Assembly: GCA_963281255.1 (NCBI GenBank)
Contig: OY725501.1
Coordinates: 2,023,674 to 2,087,673, forward strand
Reading direction: 5' to 3'
Source: Aphrocallistes beatrix
Lineage: Eukaryota; Porifera; Hexactinellida; Sceptrulophora; Aphrocallistidae
Length of the DNA stretch: 64,000 nucleotides
This document shows positions 32,916-45,172 of this stretch, one piece after another; the first letter of the stretch is position 1, and every line of letters begins with the position of its first letter. The position numbers and the translations under genes were made by a program. The notes beneath the pieces were generated by a model. The model was not told where the DNA came from. It worked only from the letters and a program-made list of their open reading frames with translations, and did not search any database.

Positions 32916-33153
32916 GATAGTAGGTAAGCACGACAAACTCAATCCAACGTGGGAAGAATTCAGACAGTGAAAGATCGATAACGTGTATAATCCGAAATTT
33001 ACTGCAAAATATTAATAGCATATAAAGTATCTTCAAGAACCGGATATTTTTGAGAAGCTTAATATTTTCTAAGTAAATTTGGAAGAGGTCAATTGTTGAA
33101 AATCAATACAACATATTAACAAATTTCCATTATTGGTTTAGAGTATTCTATTA

Positions 33154-35785
33154 CACTCCGCTCTCGTTTATCCGAACCCCGATTAACCGAACTTCATTCT
33201 TGATTTAATCATTTTCCGAACATCATTTTATCCGTACAGTTCGGTTAATTTGTCAAGCTTAATTTTATCCGAACAAAAGTCTATTGTACTGTATATATTG
33301 GGCCACCATAACTTACGTATATTCACAGTACAATATATGTGATAATACGACAACCAATATAATTTCTTACTTATCTTTCGTTTATTCATCTCTTCATCTA
33401 GTATACTAAGAATATTTATGAGTACGTACCCACATCGTGCGCGAGACATATTATAGCTCATCTGTATTTTCTATACGTACGACATATGTACTTAGTTACG
33501 TATTTCCTTTGTAAATTTGTACTTATATTTTAACTGTTAGCTAAACCTATTGTTTTTATGGTTCAGGTTTCCCAAAAACGTAAGAGAAGGGTTCTGACTA
33601 TTGATGAAAAACTAGACATTTGTGAGATGATTAAAGAAGATTATTCTTATTCTGTTATTTGTCACAAGTATGGAATTGGAAAATCTACTGTGTCAGACAT
33701 TAAGAATGGAGAAGATAAAATACTTAGTTTCAAGGACAGGATGATAACATTCGATAAGAGAACTGCTAAATGTATGAAGCTTGGAAAGTTTATTGAATTG
33801 GATGAAGCTCTCTACATGTGGTTCAGGCAAGAAAGGGAAAAAGGATGTCCAGTTAGTGGGCCACTCTTAGCTGAAAAAGCGAACATTCTCTATAACTTAC
33901 TTTATCCAGAGAACTTAGTAACATTTACAGCTAGTTCCGGATATTTGACAAGATTCAAGAAGCGTTATCATATACGAAATTTATCTATAACAGGAGAGAA
34001 GTTATCTGCGGATATGGAATCTGCCGTGATTTTCGTCGATGAATTTAAACTTTTAACTACAGGCTATACTTCTGATCAGATTTGTAACTCGGATGAAACT
34101 GGCCTATATTATCGCACTATACCTGACAAGACTTTAGTATCTTGGTTTGAAAAATCAGCTGCAGGTTACAAACAAATCAAGGAACGCATCACAATCAATG
34201 TATGCTCAAATGCTAACGGTTCTATAAAATTCTTGTCATTGGGAAAGCTGCAAAACCACGTTGTTTCAAAAATATAGCAGTGAACTCGCTTCCTGTTGTA
34301 TTTAAACATCAGGCAAATGCTTGGATGAATTCAGAAATCTTTTTTAGCTGGTTTCACAATGAATTTGTACCTTTTATTCAGCTGGAACTGATTAATATGG
34401 GTCAAGAGGCGAAAGCATTATTGTTAATCGACAATTGCAGTGCTCACCCACCAGAAAATGTGCTAACCTCAGAAGATGGGAAAATCAAAGCTAAATTTCT
34501 TCCTCCGAATGTAACATCCTTAATTCAGCCGATGGATCAAGGTGTAATTGAGTACATAAAACGGAGGTACCGCAAAGGATTATTAAGAAGATTTGTTATT
34601 TAGTTATTTAAGATTTGTTATTTAGTACAGAAAAAGCTGATACAATTACTTTCCTTAAGTCAATTAATATTTTGCATGTAATAGAAAGAATTTCTACCGC
34701 TTGGAATGAGGTTCCCTGTTCCATTATCAAATCATCATGGAAGGAACTATTACAAACTCCCGATAACGAAATAATGGATAGTTTCATTCCGTCTACCCCC
34801 CTAAGTCCATCCTTGAATACTGATTTTATTAAGGATTTCCATAATTTAGGTTTCGCACTTCTCGAATCAGATATTATTTCATGGATGGAGGAAGATAGAT
34901 ATGATATCTGTCAACACCTCACTGAAATTGAGATTATAAAGGCGGTAACTGAATATTATAAGGAAACTGACAGTTTAAAAAATGACGAAGAAGGAAATAT
35001 CGTTGCCAATTTACATTTATCAGAGGAAGTGAGCAATGTTCAAGCCATGGATATGTTCGATAAATGTCTTGGTTGGTTACGTTTGCAGGCAGAAGCTACT
35101 CCATCAAATATCTCAGTCTTGCTATCATTGAAAGAGTTGGCAGCAAGCAAGATAAACTATGATGATTGTGATTCTGACTAATGCTCTTATTCATTCATAT
35201 ATTACTCACCATATTTATTCTACATAGTAATACTAGTATTTAAACTGACACTAATATTATTATTTTTCGATTTTTTGTAGAGACAAACTATGTATTGACA
35301 CTATTAATTTGAGGCACTATATGTACTGAGATTAATTTAACATTTTATATGCCTCCAATTTATAGTGCCACTTTAAATAAATTCAATTAATATACTGTGC
35401 TGTCGGCACAGTTTGTAATTTTATATTTTTTGCTCGCTTCAAAATATATAAATGTCTATTCAATTGGAGTGAACAGTATTTTGCCTGCGGAAAACATATG
35501 CCTGCACAATTTTAGTCCATGAAAAACAGTGAATAATTACAATATATTATACTATGTATCAAGTTCTATTTAGTGAGATCAAATTTCCTTCCTTAATACA
35601 AATATTACACTTGTGTTACGAGATTTCTGGTGCGAATTTCGACATTACCCGAAAATGGATTGATTGAGTTCGGATAAAAATGTACAACATTTTCCGAATT
35701 ATTCGGATAAAAACTTTATGCAACTTAACCGAACCACTTGAGGCATCTTATTAACCGAACGGTTCGGATAAACGAAAGCGGAGTG
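33154..35785 (+). mobile_element. pogo/Tigger-type transposon, 2632 bp
   Basis: Ends CACTCCGCTCTCGTTTATCC and inverse GGATAAACGAAAGCGGAGTG are flanked by TA (33152-33153, 35786-35787). Subterminal copies of TTATCCGAAC and TTAACCGAAC recur at both ends. It encodes one transposase. Confidence 0.93.
33558..35181 (+). pseudogene. Tigger/jerky-like transposase, two frame lesions
   Basis: From the ATG: a psq-type helix-turn-helix (RRVLTIDEKLDICEMIKEDY, YGIGKSTVSDIKNGED), then a CENP-B-type DNA-binding half (ALYMWFRQEREKGCPVSGPL, SSGYLTRFKKRYHIR). The DDE domain has NSDETGLYYR (first Asp, about 34098), LLIDNCSAHP (second, about 34428) and QPMDQGVIEY (third Asp 34 residues later, about 34530). The tail is acidic to 35181. 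One frame change lies near 34240, after FLSLGK. A 22-bp tandem duplication at 34588-34609 (unit AAGATTTGTTATTTAGTTAT plus TT) introduces a stop and shift. All catalytic residues are present. Confidence 0.92.
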
Positions 35786-36029
35786 TACTCATAACAATAA
35801 CAATAACAATTTTGAAAAAATAACATAGTCACAGCCTACGTAACTATAGCCTTTTCACGGTACGAATTTTACTTCACCATGGATTACTTCAAGTCTATTT
35901 TATAAACAAACCATAATGTTTGAAATAAATTTAGCTACGATAAAATGCAGTATATACTATAGGATAAGTATCATTGTTAGTTTATGTTCTATTACTTACA
36001 ATATTTCATACATTTTCTTCCTACTAGTA

Positions 36030-36300
36030 GCCAACTTCTGCTCCAATTAAGATGGCACTGATTACGTTCCAGTGTTTGAAATGTTGAATCATTGGTCCAA
36101 GGAAATGCAAGATGAATGGCGAAGGTCTCTCCACAGAGATGATACATGGAAATTGGCGAGAGTATTCATCTGTGCGAGATATTTCTGTGACGAGGGTATA
36201 CTACTTCGCCTCAATATTCCCCAGGGTGACGGTACAGTGAAGAAAGATTCCAGAAAACCTGGTCTTGGAAAATGCCAACCCCATCAATCTTCTTAATTGT
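36030..36300 (+). pseudogene. isolated THAP-domain relic
   Basis: The frame reads DGTDYVPVFEMLNHWSKEMQ, then DEWRRSLHRDDTWKLARVFI, C-A-R-YF and IPQGDGTVKKDSRK. It aligns with the THAP domain at 22155 (PTDRIPMFIM, ELRRAWLQAL, VYVCSKHF, VPNGDGSYRE). The zinc-binding His is Tyr here, a stop replaces the Tyr before DGTD, and the AVPT motif is lost. No P-type catalytic domain follows, so it is an orphan fragment. Confidence 0.7.
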
Positions 36301-36589
36301 GCTTCATATTTAAGTGTGAATTGGGACTCCCAAATGTCATGCATCCTGAAGAAGCAGTCGAACAAGTAGGCGAGGAAGACGAGGCTATGGGAGAGCATGG
36401 AACTGGTGATATGGAGGAGTTTAGAGAAGATGGGTTAGATAGACCTAGAACTGCAGATGACCAGGACTGCTTTTGCAAGTTTATTGTAGTGAGAGCGCTT
36501 TAAACGAAGTCAGCTGAGGATATGCGATCTCTATATTCTGTGAACATGGAGCACCTCACACCTTCCAGACAGATAACGGAGGTTAATTT

Positions 36590-37260
36590 ACTATTAACCT
36601 GCTGAATACGACACTGCGCAATGGCGGCTACAGGTACTTCTTATTCATAGTTGATCTCTTTTTACATTACGTCGAAGTAATCCCGTTGAAAGACCAGACC
36701 GCCACGTCTATCATTAATGAATTCAAGGAAGGATGGGTCTATCGTGGACATGGCGTACCAAATATTATGCTCACAGATCAGGGGAAGAATGTGGATGAGT
36801 TAGCGGTGCACGAACTATGTCTCGACTTAGCGATTACTAAACGTCACACCATACCGTAACACCCGGAGTCCGATGGGATAGTCGAAAGACGTATCGGCTT
36901 CGTTAAACAAGTGACACGTTGCTTGATTTTCGAATACCACCTAGAAAAGGGTTCCTGGCCATCGTTGTTGCAAGAGATTACTTTCTACCGCAATAATCTG
37001 GACAACGCGTCGAGAAAATATCTCTGCACATGTTGGCGTTTGGCAGTCAGCCGAGATCACCAATCGATATGCTCATTAGTACTTGTAATACTTCAACAAA
37101 AGTTACAGGGTCATCCAGTCAGTATCTCGAAACAACGGTAAAGAAGAGGCAAGAATTGAGTGAAATTGCACTAGAAAACCAGGAGTACACACAATCGGGG
37201 CTAAGAAGTATGATAAAGCACGAAAAAATCCAACATAACCACTGGGAGATTGGGTCATGA
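36590..37260 (+). pseudogene. gypsy-type integrase relic
   Basis: The rve core is legible: GGYRYFLFIVDLFLHYVEVI (about 36625), GVPNIMLTDQGKNVDELAVH (second metal-binding Asp, about 36775), HPESDGIVERRIGFVKQVTR (glutamate region, about 36860) and WPSLLQEITFYRNNLDNAS. A frame change near 37015 leads to MLAFGSQPRSPIDMLI. A stop precedes HPES. It is unlike the integrases at 5800 and 15905. No LTR was seen. A 68-codon acidic frame at 36297-36503 just upstream is unassigned. Confidence 0.8.
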
Positions 37261-38193
37261 TTAATTAATATGGAGGACTATTTGTATACATGTTAGTTTG
37301 TAGTAAGAGAGAACTATCACAATTTTCCACCTCTTTCGTATTAATATTCATTACACTCCACTAAATTTCAGCATAATATAGATATGCTATACAATTTGCA
37401 TTTTGCACATAAGACTTGAAGTAATCCATGGTTAAATACCGTGAATAGGTAATAGTTACGTAGGGTGTGTAACATAGTATATCTAAAATATTCCTTCTGC
37501 TAATTCACCTTTTGGTTAAATTCAACATAATTCGAAATATAAATAACTAACTGCCCTTCACAGAAGGGGTAGGAGTGTGCTTCTAACATAACTATTGTGA
37601 AATAGAGATGTGAAATACATATGTGAATGTAATGTTATTTAGCAACAGAACCTAGAGTTGAGATGTTTGGTTGACCAATAAAACAATTTCATGATGATGT
37701 TCGCAAAATATTGTAGAGACATCGAAACTAAACATTTCATCAAACAAATTGTTCACTTCTATCTCACTTATTCTTGGGATAAAAATAATTTTTTGGCTGA
37801 GTAATCATTTTGGGTTGAGTAATCATTATATTATCATAATAAAGTTAACATATATTGTAGAGAGATCAATGCTGAAAATTTTACGAGTCATTAGTTTTAT
37901 CAAATGTCGAAAAACAATTTCCTTTCTCTAAAAAGAATAAATTGAGATTTTTTATGCATGACTCATTACGTCATCAGGATAACGGCAGTGGCAGTGGCAG
38001 GAAAAGGAAGGCAGGATGCGTACTTTATCTAACGAGGCACTTAAAGAACGAACTATGATTGCATCTAATCGTAATTTGTTAGATTTTATATAGTAGTTAT
38101 AATAGCACGTTTAGCATATTTAGCATGGTCATTACAAGGACCATGATAATACTTAAATTTATTATGAGTTAAATATTTTCAGTTTTCAATCAT
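37261..38193. other. no recognisable feature
   Basis: AT-rich spacer. A (GGCAGT) cluster near 37985-38000 and short chance frames only. Confidence 0.5.
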
Positions 38194-38700
38194 ACAAGCG
38201 CACATCGCTTGCTTGCCCTGCGGGGCATGCGGACACTTTATATCCACCGAGGCGCCCTTTGGGCGCCTGGGGTCACATTGATTAATTAAAAGGGAGATAG
38301 CATCTCTAAATACGCCTGGCCTAATTTTATAATCCATATCGCACGAAAAATCACAAAATTTGACAATTTTAAATTTTGATTGCAATGATGACGTCATAAC
38401 AAAGTGATTCGCATTAATTTTTGATGATAGTTGTATCACATGTAAATAATATTAATTGACACATTATTTTAAAATTTCGGCATTCTATTACTTAAAATGG
38501 CTGAGTTATGGTCGGAAAACTGAAATTTCTAATTATAAAAAAGGTGACAATGACTTCATAATTCCATGGTGAGTCGACATTTCGTCTGAGCTCAGAACTT
38601 AGTGGAGCCATAGCCAAGACTCCCCCTCCCATATGCCAAAAATCAGCTTTCTGTGACTGGCAGTTTCTTCAATCAATTCATTACAGATGTATATATATAT
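38194..38700 (+). repeat. family A, full copy lacking the tail
   Basis: Head ACAAGCGCACATCGCTTGC, a GC hairpin (GGCGCCCTTTGGGCGCC near 38250), one TGACGTCA (about 38389) with the second site mutated to TGACTTCA, TTTCTTCAATCAATTC and a (TA)n tract. It meets an opposite-strand copy through the (TA)n tract. Confidence 0.9.
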
Positions 38701-38702
38701 AT

Positions 38703-39076
38703 AAGACCAAAATGTCGACTCATCATGGAATTATGACGTCATTGTCACCTTTTTTAGAAGTAGAATTTTCAGTTTTTCGACTATAACTGAGCTATTTTAG
38801 GTGATTGAAGGCTTAAAATTTAATAGAATGTTTATATTAATATACCTCACATATGATGCAACTTTCATCCAAAAATGATGACACATCACTCTGTCATGAC
38901 GTCATCATTACGCATCAAATTTTGACATTTTTGTTGATTTTTCGAGTGATATCGATTTTAATAGTAAGACAGACATATTTAGAGATGTCATCTCCTTTAT
39001 TATTAATCAATGTGGCGCTCAAATGGCGCTTCCGGCAGACAGTGTCTGCCAGCACAAGCAAGAGAAGAGCGCTTGT
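38703..39076 (-). repeat. family A, minus-strand copy
   Basis: Inverse of the preceding repeat: two TGACGTCA sites (about 38738 and 38897) and a head ending at CTTGT 39076. With 38194-38700 it forms a tail-to-tail inverted pair centred on a (TA)n tract. Confidence 0.88.
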
Positions 39077-39115
39077 AGATAATATATAACATGGTTATAA
39101 ACAAACTGAAACTTA

Positions 39116-39499
39116 CTATTCATGCAATATATTGATTTCTTCAACTTGTTTTTCTATCAATTCTTGCTCTGTAATTGGGATATTCTTTCTATCACTTTGA
39201 TTAATAAACCCAGATAAACTTTCGGTTAACTTTAGAGCCTCATCGTCAGGGGTTTCAGTTTTCCAGTGACTGGTTAATCCTTTAATAGGCAATAATAAAC
39301 TACTGGCAAAAGATTTCAAAGATTTTGCTGTATTCTTGTCAAATAATAATCCTTGTGAAGTATTTCTCTTTATATGCTTGCGTGAAAAATCACTTTCAGT
39401 ATAATATATTGTTTCAGGATATTTAATAGGTCTTGATTTTGTAGAGGAAGAATGACCATCAGGTTTAAATGGCTCTGTTATGATAGATAATTCTGCCAT
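39116..39499 (-). CDS. possible host exon, unknown protein
   Basis: A 127-codon frame starting MAELSIITEPFKPDGHSSST and ending QELIEKQVEEINILHE. Composition is protein-like and not repetitive: Ser/Lys/Thr-rich in the first half, acidic and probably helical at the C-terminus. No membrane segment or signal peptide. It matches none of the transposon families here, and I do not recognise it. A pyrimidine-rich stretch (CTTTCTACTTCTTTTT) precedes the ATG. At the 3' end the sequence CATGAATA/GTAAGT forms a strong splice donor overlapping the TAG, so this may be a first coding exon rather than a whole gene. No next exon was identified. Confidence 0.5.
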   Translation of the reverse strand: MAELSIITEPFKPDGHSSSTKSRPIKYPETIYYTESDFSRKHIKRNTSQGLLFDKNTAKSLKSFASSLLLPIKGLTSHWKTETPDDEALKLTESLSGFINQSDRKNIPITEQELIEKQVEEINILHE

Positions 39500-39611
39500 A
39501 AAAAGAAGTAGAAAGCTATTGAAATTAAGGGTAATTTATTGTGTTGAAGTTAAAATTGAAAAATGGAAAAAAATAATCGGGCGGAAAGATAAAACATTGG
39601 GTTCAATCATA

Positions 39612-39690
39612 GGCGCCGAACCCAGAGGGGCTGGGGGGGGCTCAAGCCCCCCCTAGAAATCCAAAATGGCACATAGATTTCGGAAAGTTC
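39612..39690. repeat. GGCGCC-type dispersed repeat end
   Basis: ATAGGCGCCGAACCCAG followed by GGGGGGGCTCAAGCCCCCCC, a G-run/C-run stem. Similar TAGGCGCCAAG ends bound the insertion at 57821-58153. Around it, 39691-41330 is mostly featureless. At about 40548-40725 a diverged miniature element shows GGTTAGTACGTAAT repeats and a possible inverse end. Confidence 0.5.
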
Positions 39691-41334
39691 GGAGCCCCTG
39701 GGTACAATTATAAAATCTTAGACCCTAACTTTTTTTAAGCTACCATAATATTAATTTGTGCGTCAATGATATGGAACTCAACATTGTTTTGGCCTCTTTA
39801 GAGATTATATAACACGAAGATTTAGAAGAAATGTCAATAAATCCAATCAAAATAGCACTAAAGGGAGTTCACTTCTATAAAGCTTGGGAAATGGCCGGTA
39901 TGATATCAGACATTTAGCGATAATTGTATCAGAAATAAAATTCTGAACATTAAAATTTGCTGAGATTCGACCATTTGTTCGTGAGTTATCGCTTATTATA
40001 GGTAAAGTTCGGACATAATACTTCTCTATGGTCCCGAAAGAGGTCGATGTCATATCTCAAAAACTATTGAGGATATATAATCTATTATAATCTTAAATAA
40101 AAGGATATATACGATAATATATAAGTCCTCAAACATCTCTTTGTCAAAAAATAAATATTTCTCGACTTATTATTGACTGTATTGTAATTCAAATTCTATG
40201 GAGAACTTGAATATATTAGAAAATGGCGAATCTAATCATGAAATATGTGTTCGAGTGTGGCTATTTGCTAAACAATCAACACGATTGTCGTCAATAATGT
40301 GTACATAAAAATTGGAGCACTTTTCAAAATTATTTGGAAGTTCTGGCCTTGGACCGCCCAGATTAGATTCGGTCAAAACTCCTCCATTTAGGGTCCAAAA
40401 AGAGATATCTCTCTATCTCTGTAAATATATGCGCAAATTTTAAGATTCTCAATTCCTAATGTACTTTTTACAACGGTATATAGTCCAGGAGTAATCGACG
40501 AAAACCCAAAGAAATTCTGAATAAGACCAAAATACATTAGAACCTGGTTAGTACGTAATCGGAAAATAGGTTATTCGGTTTAGTACGAACTAATTTCTCT
40601 GAACCAAAATCCACCTATAATATAGATTTCTATGTGTAGAACAAACTCGGTTAGTACGTATTAACGGATAGTACGTACAAATATTTCCTTCACGAAGGGG
40701 TACGTCTTATCCGAGTTTTACTATATCAGTGAAGCTACTAGTTAAAAGCATCCTTGAAAACATATCAAAAGTCCAAGAAAGTCCAATTTCGGAAGACAAA
40801 TCTTTGCCCCCGACGCCCGAAAATCCGAATTCTTGTACAAATCTCTTTGGAATTGTTTAGAATTGGTGATATTAACTAATTAAAAACATTGGATGCTAAT
40901 GAAATGTCAAGTAGGACTCGATATATACATAAAAGAAAAGATTTTCCAAATCGGACAATCCGTTCAAATGCCATAACTAAATGATTACGCAGTACGGACA
41001 AAATTTCCTATTTAGCGATCCATTGAAATACGATAACTTTAAAACTGGAACTGTTAGAGCTTAGCTTTAATGATTAAAAACTGCAGGAACAGCAGTTTCC
41101 TATACCTTGATTATACTAGATTTAGAGCTAAAGCATATGGATTATGAGATAGCCGTTGCTAAAAGCAGAAAATCGCGAAATTAGGGGGAATTTTTTAAAT
41201 TTCCCAAAGAAAGATTCGAAAATGTACTGTGGCGTTTTATTATTGATGTAAAAGCTCATTATTATTGATTTTAAAGATAATTTCCATACTTTTTGTTGAA
41301 TATACGATGTCATTTTCGTTCAATATTTATAGGA

Positions 41335-41400
41335 ACAAACGCGCTACGCGGGTGGCATTGTGTCCACCAACCGCGTTGCGCATAGGGATTAATTTCCTGG
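41335..41400. repeat. diverged family A head
   Basis: ACAAACGCGCTACGCGG, then GGTGGCATTGTGTCCACC, then CGCGTTGCGC: the stem-loop order of the family A head with many substitutions. Confidence 0.45.
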
Positions 41401-41859
41401 GTTTAAAGCTCACCTACATTATGTGATTATTAGCGCATGAATGATCATAATTTAAAGTATTGGAAATAGCTGTAATGTTATTGCTACGTATATAATTCCA
41501 ATTATACCTGAAAACAATCGAGGAATTGCATCCATTTTTGTAGTCAGTAGAGCAACAATTCCATACCCATTTTCATAAATTGGTACGTAATGGTATTGGA
41601 AAAAATCTCGTTTGAACTTCCACCCCTCGTAAAGTCTTCAGTCAATTCGACTATTGTAGAGACAAAATATATGAGTCATATCTATAGACTCATATACAAG
41701 AATCAAGAGTATTATATAAATATTCAATTTCCAATTTGTTTAGTTTCAAAACTTACTAATTTATGTTTCAAGCCTCCTCTCCACTCTCTAAGAAATGCAT
41801 GCCGGAGCCGGAGCTGTAGGACAATCTTTGATGACTCAGTTCATGGATAGCACTCTTCA

Positions 41860-42424
41860 ACTGGAACCCTCGCTCCCTGATACTGATGTCACTGCTCACG
41901 CTCAGCAACTCGGAACCTCACTCCCCGCCTCCAAGGGCGGCGGACAGTCGCAGTCCAGGGTGAAGGGACGTCAGTTCCGAGAAGAGTGGAAAGCTACCCA
42001 CCCGTGGCTTGTTTCAAGGCACGGGAAGTGCTCGTGGATGACAGAAAACAAGCGTTGATCCCCTACTGATAATGTTTCTCTCCGATTCACCGTAACTGAT
42101 TTCTCCAACTGGAAGAAAGCGCTGTCTGGCGATGTGAAGACTATTGGAAACCACTCTGCTATAAGTTTCCATAGGTATGAGCGAAGCGAGGCACATGCCA
42201 AGGCGCTGATTGCATTTATTATCTCGCGCCAAGGGAATGATGCTGCGACGATGCTCAGCGAAGCATTCAAGACGTCCAAAATCAAGGGAAGAACCGCCAC
42301 GACAGCAATATTTTATGTAACAGATTTTTGGTCAGACAAGAATTTCCGTTTCGTGGACATCTACAGTACTCAAGTAATGCAAACGAGCTTCTCAAACTCT
42401 GTGGAAGGTTTGACCCGGTTCTAG
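41860..42424 (+). pseudogene. hAT transposase N-terminal relic
   Basis: FREEWKATHPWLV (about 41985) followed in another frame by FSNWKKALSGDVKTIGNHSA (about 42100) and SEAHAKALIAFII. This is the order of a TTF-type zinc-finger region in ZNF862/ZMYM-like hAT proteins (FxxxW...PWL, WKKAL..H..S..H). Cysteines are mostly lost and no catalytic or dimerisation domain follows. It is a different copy from the relic at 11462. Confidence 0.5.
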
Positions 42425-44310
42425 CAGAGTGGATCTGCAAATTCTGATTCGTTATCCTGGGACCGAGGATTCAAAGGTGGCAATCCGGACGGTGGGTGAG
42501 GTGTTTAATTGTATCAAGAATCGGATTTTCGGACATCGGGGGTAACTAACTTCACTGATATTTTGGTCTTGTTCGGAATTTCTTTTGGGTTTTAATGTAT
42601 TTTTTGGATTGATCCTGGACTATAAAAAGCTGTAACTAAATGTTCTGTTAAAAACCATATAAAACTTGCCATCCATGAACTCGAGAGTACAATTAAGCTT
42701 AATGACTCGTCAGACCTAGACTTAGGAGAATTACCTTTTAACAGTGAATCTTTGAGTATTTCATTCTACATTTTCTAGTTGGGCAACTTAGAAATTTGAT
42801 AAATTCTAAAATCGTCGCTATAACATCTTAAAGCAGGTGTTTTCATTAAAAATACATAGAATATCACCTGCTTGAAACCGACTTATTCAGTCATCTCATT
42901 GCTTAATCTTACCACATGAGAGAAATTTGATTAGCATAGAAAATACTCTGGGTATTGAAGGTGACTACTTTCAAATTCTAAGGGAAACTTCCAAATTTAG
43001 CCATAGTGAAGGCCATTTGATACTTCAAATGGATGAAGTTCACATCCGTAGTGATGCATCTTATATGGGAGGTAAAGTTTAGGACGCCATCGACAATCCA
43101 AGTGATCCCCGCAATAGGGTGATCTGGAAACATTTTTTTCCCTTGTATCCTTTATTATCGGCCAAAAGTTGCTACTATGTCTGTAAACAACGTTAGTATT
43201 AAATAAAACCTGATGACTATCCAACTACAGGTCGCGAACTTTTCTTAAAGTTTTGATAGAAATACCAAAATTCGGACGAAAGGTCCCTTTTCTCAAAATT
43301 GTTTCAAACAACTTTTGTGATCGATAATGATTACTCATAGTTGACTTGACATCATTAAATTGAAATGGTACAAATGGAAATTGACCTAATGGTAATATAA
43401 TGTGATCAATTGACCATGTTTCTATATTAGTGTTTAGAGCAATATAATTTTTACAATATTGCTTTCTCAAGATATTACTCAATTATATTGTCGTTTAATA
43501 TATGAGCACATGATAATCCTAGAAATAATAGCTTAACAATCAATAAATAAACTTTCAAATTGAATGTGGAGAATTCCATCCTGTTACTTAGTGTGTTTAG
43601 AATTTGACCATACTTTTCATCATGACCACAAACTGTTGATGAAACCTGCGAAACATATTGAACAATCCTTTCCACTGGCTGTGTATGACATGGGTACTGG
43701 TAAATATTATTGAGAGGAAGTTGAATAGCATTTAGGATATCCTGCTCACTCAAATTTTGTAATAGAGGAGGTGAAACATTTTATAAGAAAGCCTTGTTTT
43801 TTCTGTATGATTTTAATGACAAATTCCCTAGCTTTCTTTCGTTCCCGCTGGATCTTAGAACAAATCAAAGTAACTTCTGAAGTCAGAAGATTAAGATCGA
43901 TTAGTGCAGCATTGAGTAAGGCAACTACCTCTCGGTTGCTAGTTTTGAATCTATCGTCATACCTATCAAAAACTTGCAGTTGCTGCAAGCAGGGCCGGCG
44001 ACAGGGGGGGGTAGCTTGGGGTAAAACCTGGGGGCCCGTGGTAAAAGGGGGCCCGGGGTAAATAGGGGCCCCAGGTCGGCATGTAATAGTTTCTTTAGGA
44101 ATTAAGATGTCCATTGTAATTGTGTCTTGTATGTACATAATAAGCTTGTATCACAATATGAATTCCTTTGTTTCAGTTTTCACTAATATAATAATTGCTA
44201 TGATCAATATCACACTTAGCAAACAAAGGATTCTCAGCTCAACTTATTGAGAAATTCTATCATTTATTCTAATCTATTCTACCAAATATTATTTCACAAG
44301 CTTAATATCC

Positions 44311-45138
44311 ATGTTGCAGTGCAAACGCGAGATTGGTGTACACGCGTGTACACCAAATAGCTGGTGTACACGCGTGCACACTGGTGTAAACCCGGGTTTC
44401 CATTAAGTTTGATAATCTCGCGTTTACACCAGTGTAAACGCGAGTACCTATATAATTAAATATTGTGGTTGATTTATTACTCTAAAATATGATATGATGA
44501 GACGTATACTAATTACATCTAATCTGATTTATTCTCGTGTGCAATTCTATGATCTAGACTAAATTGTCAATAAACATATCTACTTATGGCATTTTGCAAG
44601 AACATCAAACTCGACATCTGCTCATGCACCATTCCAAGCATTTTAACAGCTGTCAGATTTACTGTAAACAGGAAGAAATATCTCTCGAGATGACAAAGAC
44701 ATTTAATGGATACTTATTTTTATGTTGTCCATCATACATTTATTTTTAGGTTTTCATCACACTTATAAAATCGTGACTTACTTCAGTATGATGCAGATTG
44801 CAAATTCTACAATTACTCTTCTTATTTATTTATGGCATGCTACATAGAATCTTTAAAATTAACACAATGCAATTAATTACTACAGACTCTCGAAATCCAA
44901 ACAAATTAAAAGAGAAAATTTTAATACGTGTTAAATTTGTTAATTAATATAGTATACTGTTTTAACAATAAACAATTCATCATATCGTATTCTAGAGTAA
45001 TAAATCAACCACAATATTTAATTATATAGGTACTCGCGTTTACACTGGTGTAAACGCGAGATTATCAAACTTAATGGAAACCAGGGTTTACACCAGTGTA
45101 CACGCGTGTACACTAATCTCGCGTTTGCACTGCAACAT
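44311..45138. mobile_element. palindromic element with GTGTACAC hairpins
   Basis: Ends ATGTTGCAGTGCAAACGCGA and inverse TCGCGTTTGCACTGCAACAT. Arms extend about 190 bp and contain GTGTACACGCGTGTACAC (a perfect 18-bp palindrome) and GTTTACACCAGTGTAAAC. The shared arm TAATAAATCAACCACAATAT appears in both halves. The interior, 44520-44980, is AT-rich without genes. The target duplication is uncertain. Confidence 0.8.
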
Positions 45139-45172
45139 CTGTATTACGTATAACTTACCTCAAATTTTGGGA

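Noticed and set aside
36297-36503. Acidic 68-codon frame as a host gene
   Set aside because: It lies between two relics, has no recognised motif and no splice support.
42997-43482. Minus-strand frames as genes
   Set aside because: They lie across the boundary and arm of an inverted-repeat element and overlap plus-strand P-like coding similarity at 43010-43080.
44330-45120. CRISPR-like array of GTGTACAC repeats
   Set aside because: Repeats are inverted, few and without regular spacers, and the setting is eukaryotic; they are ends of a palindromic transposon.
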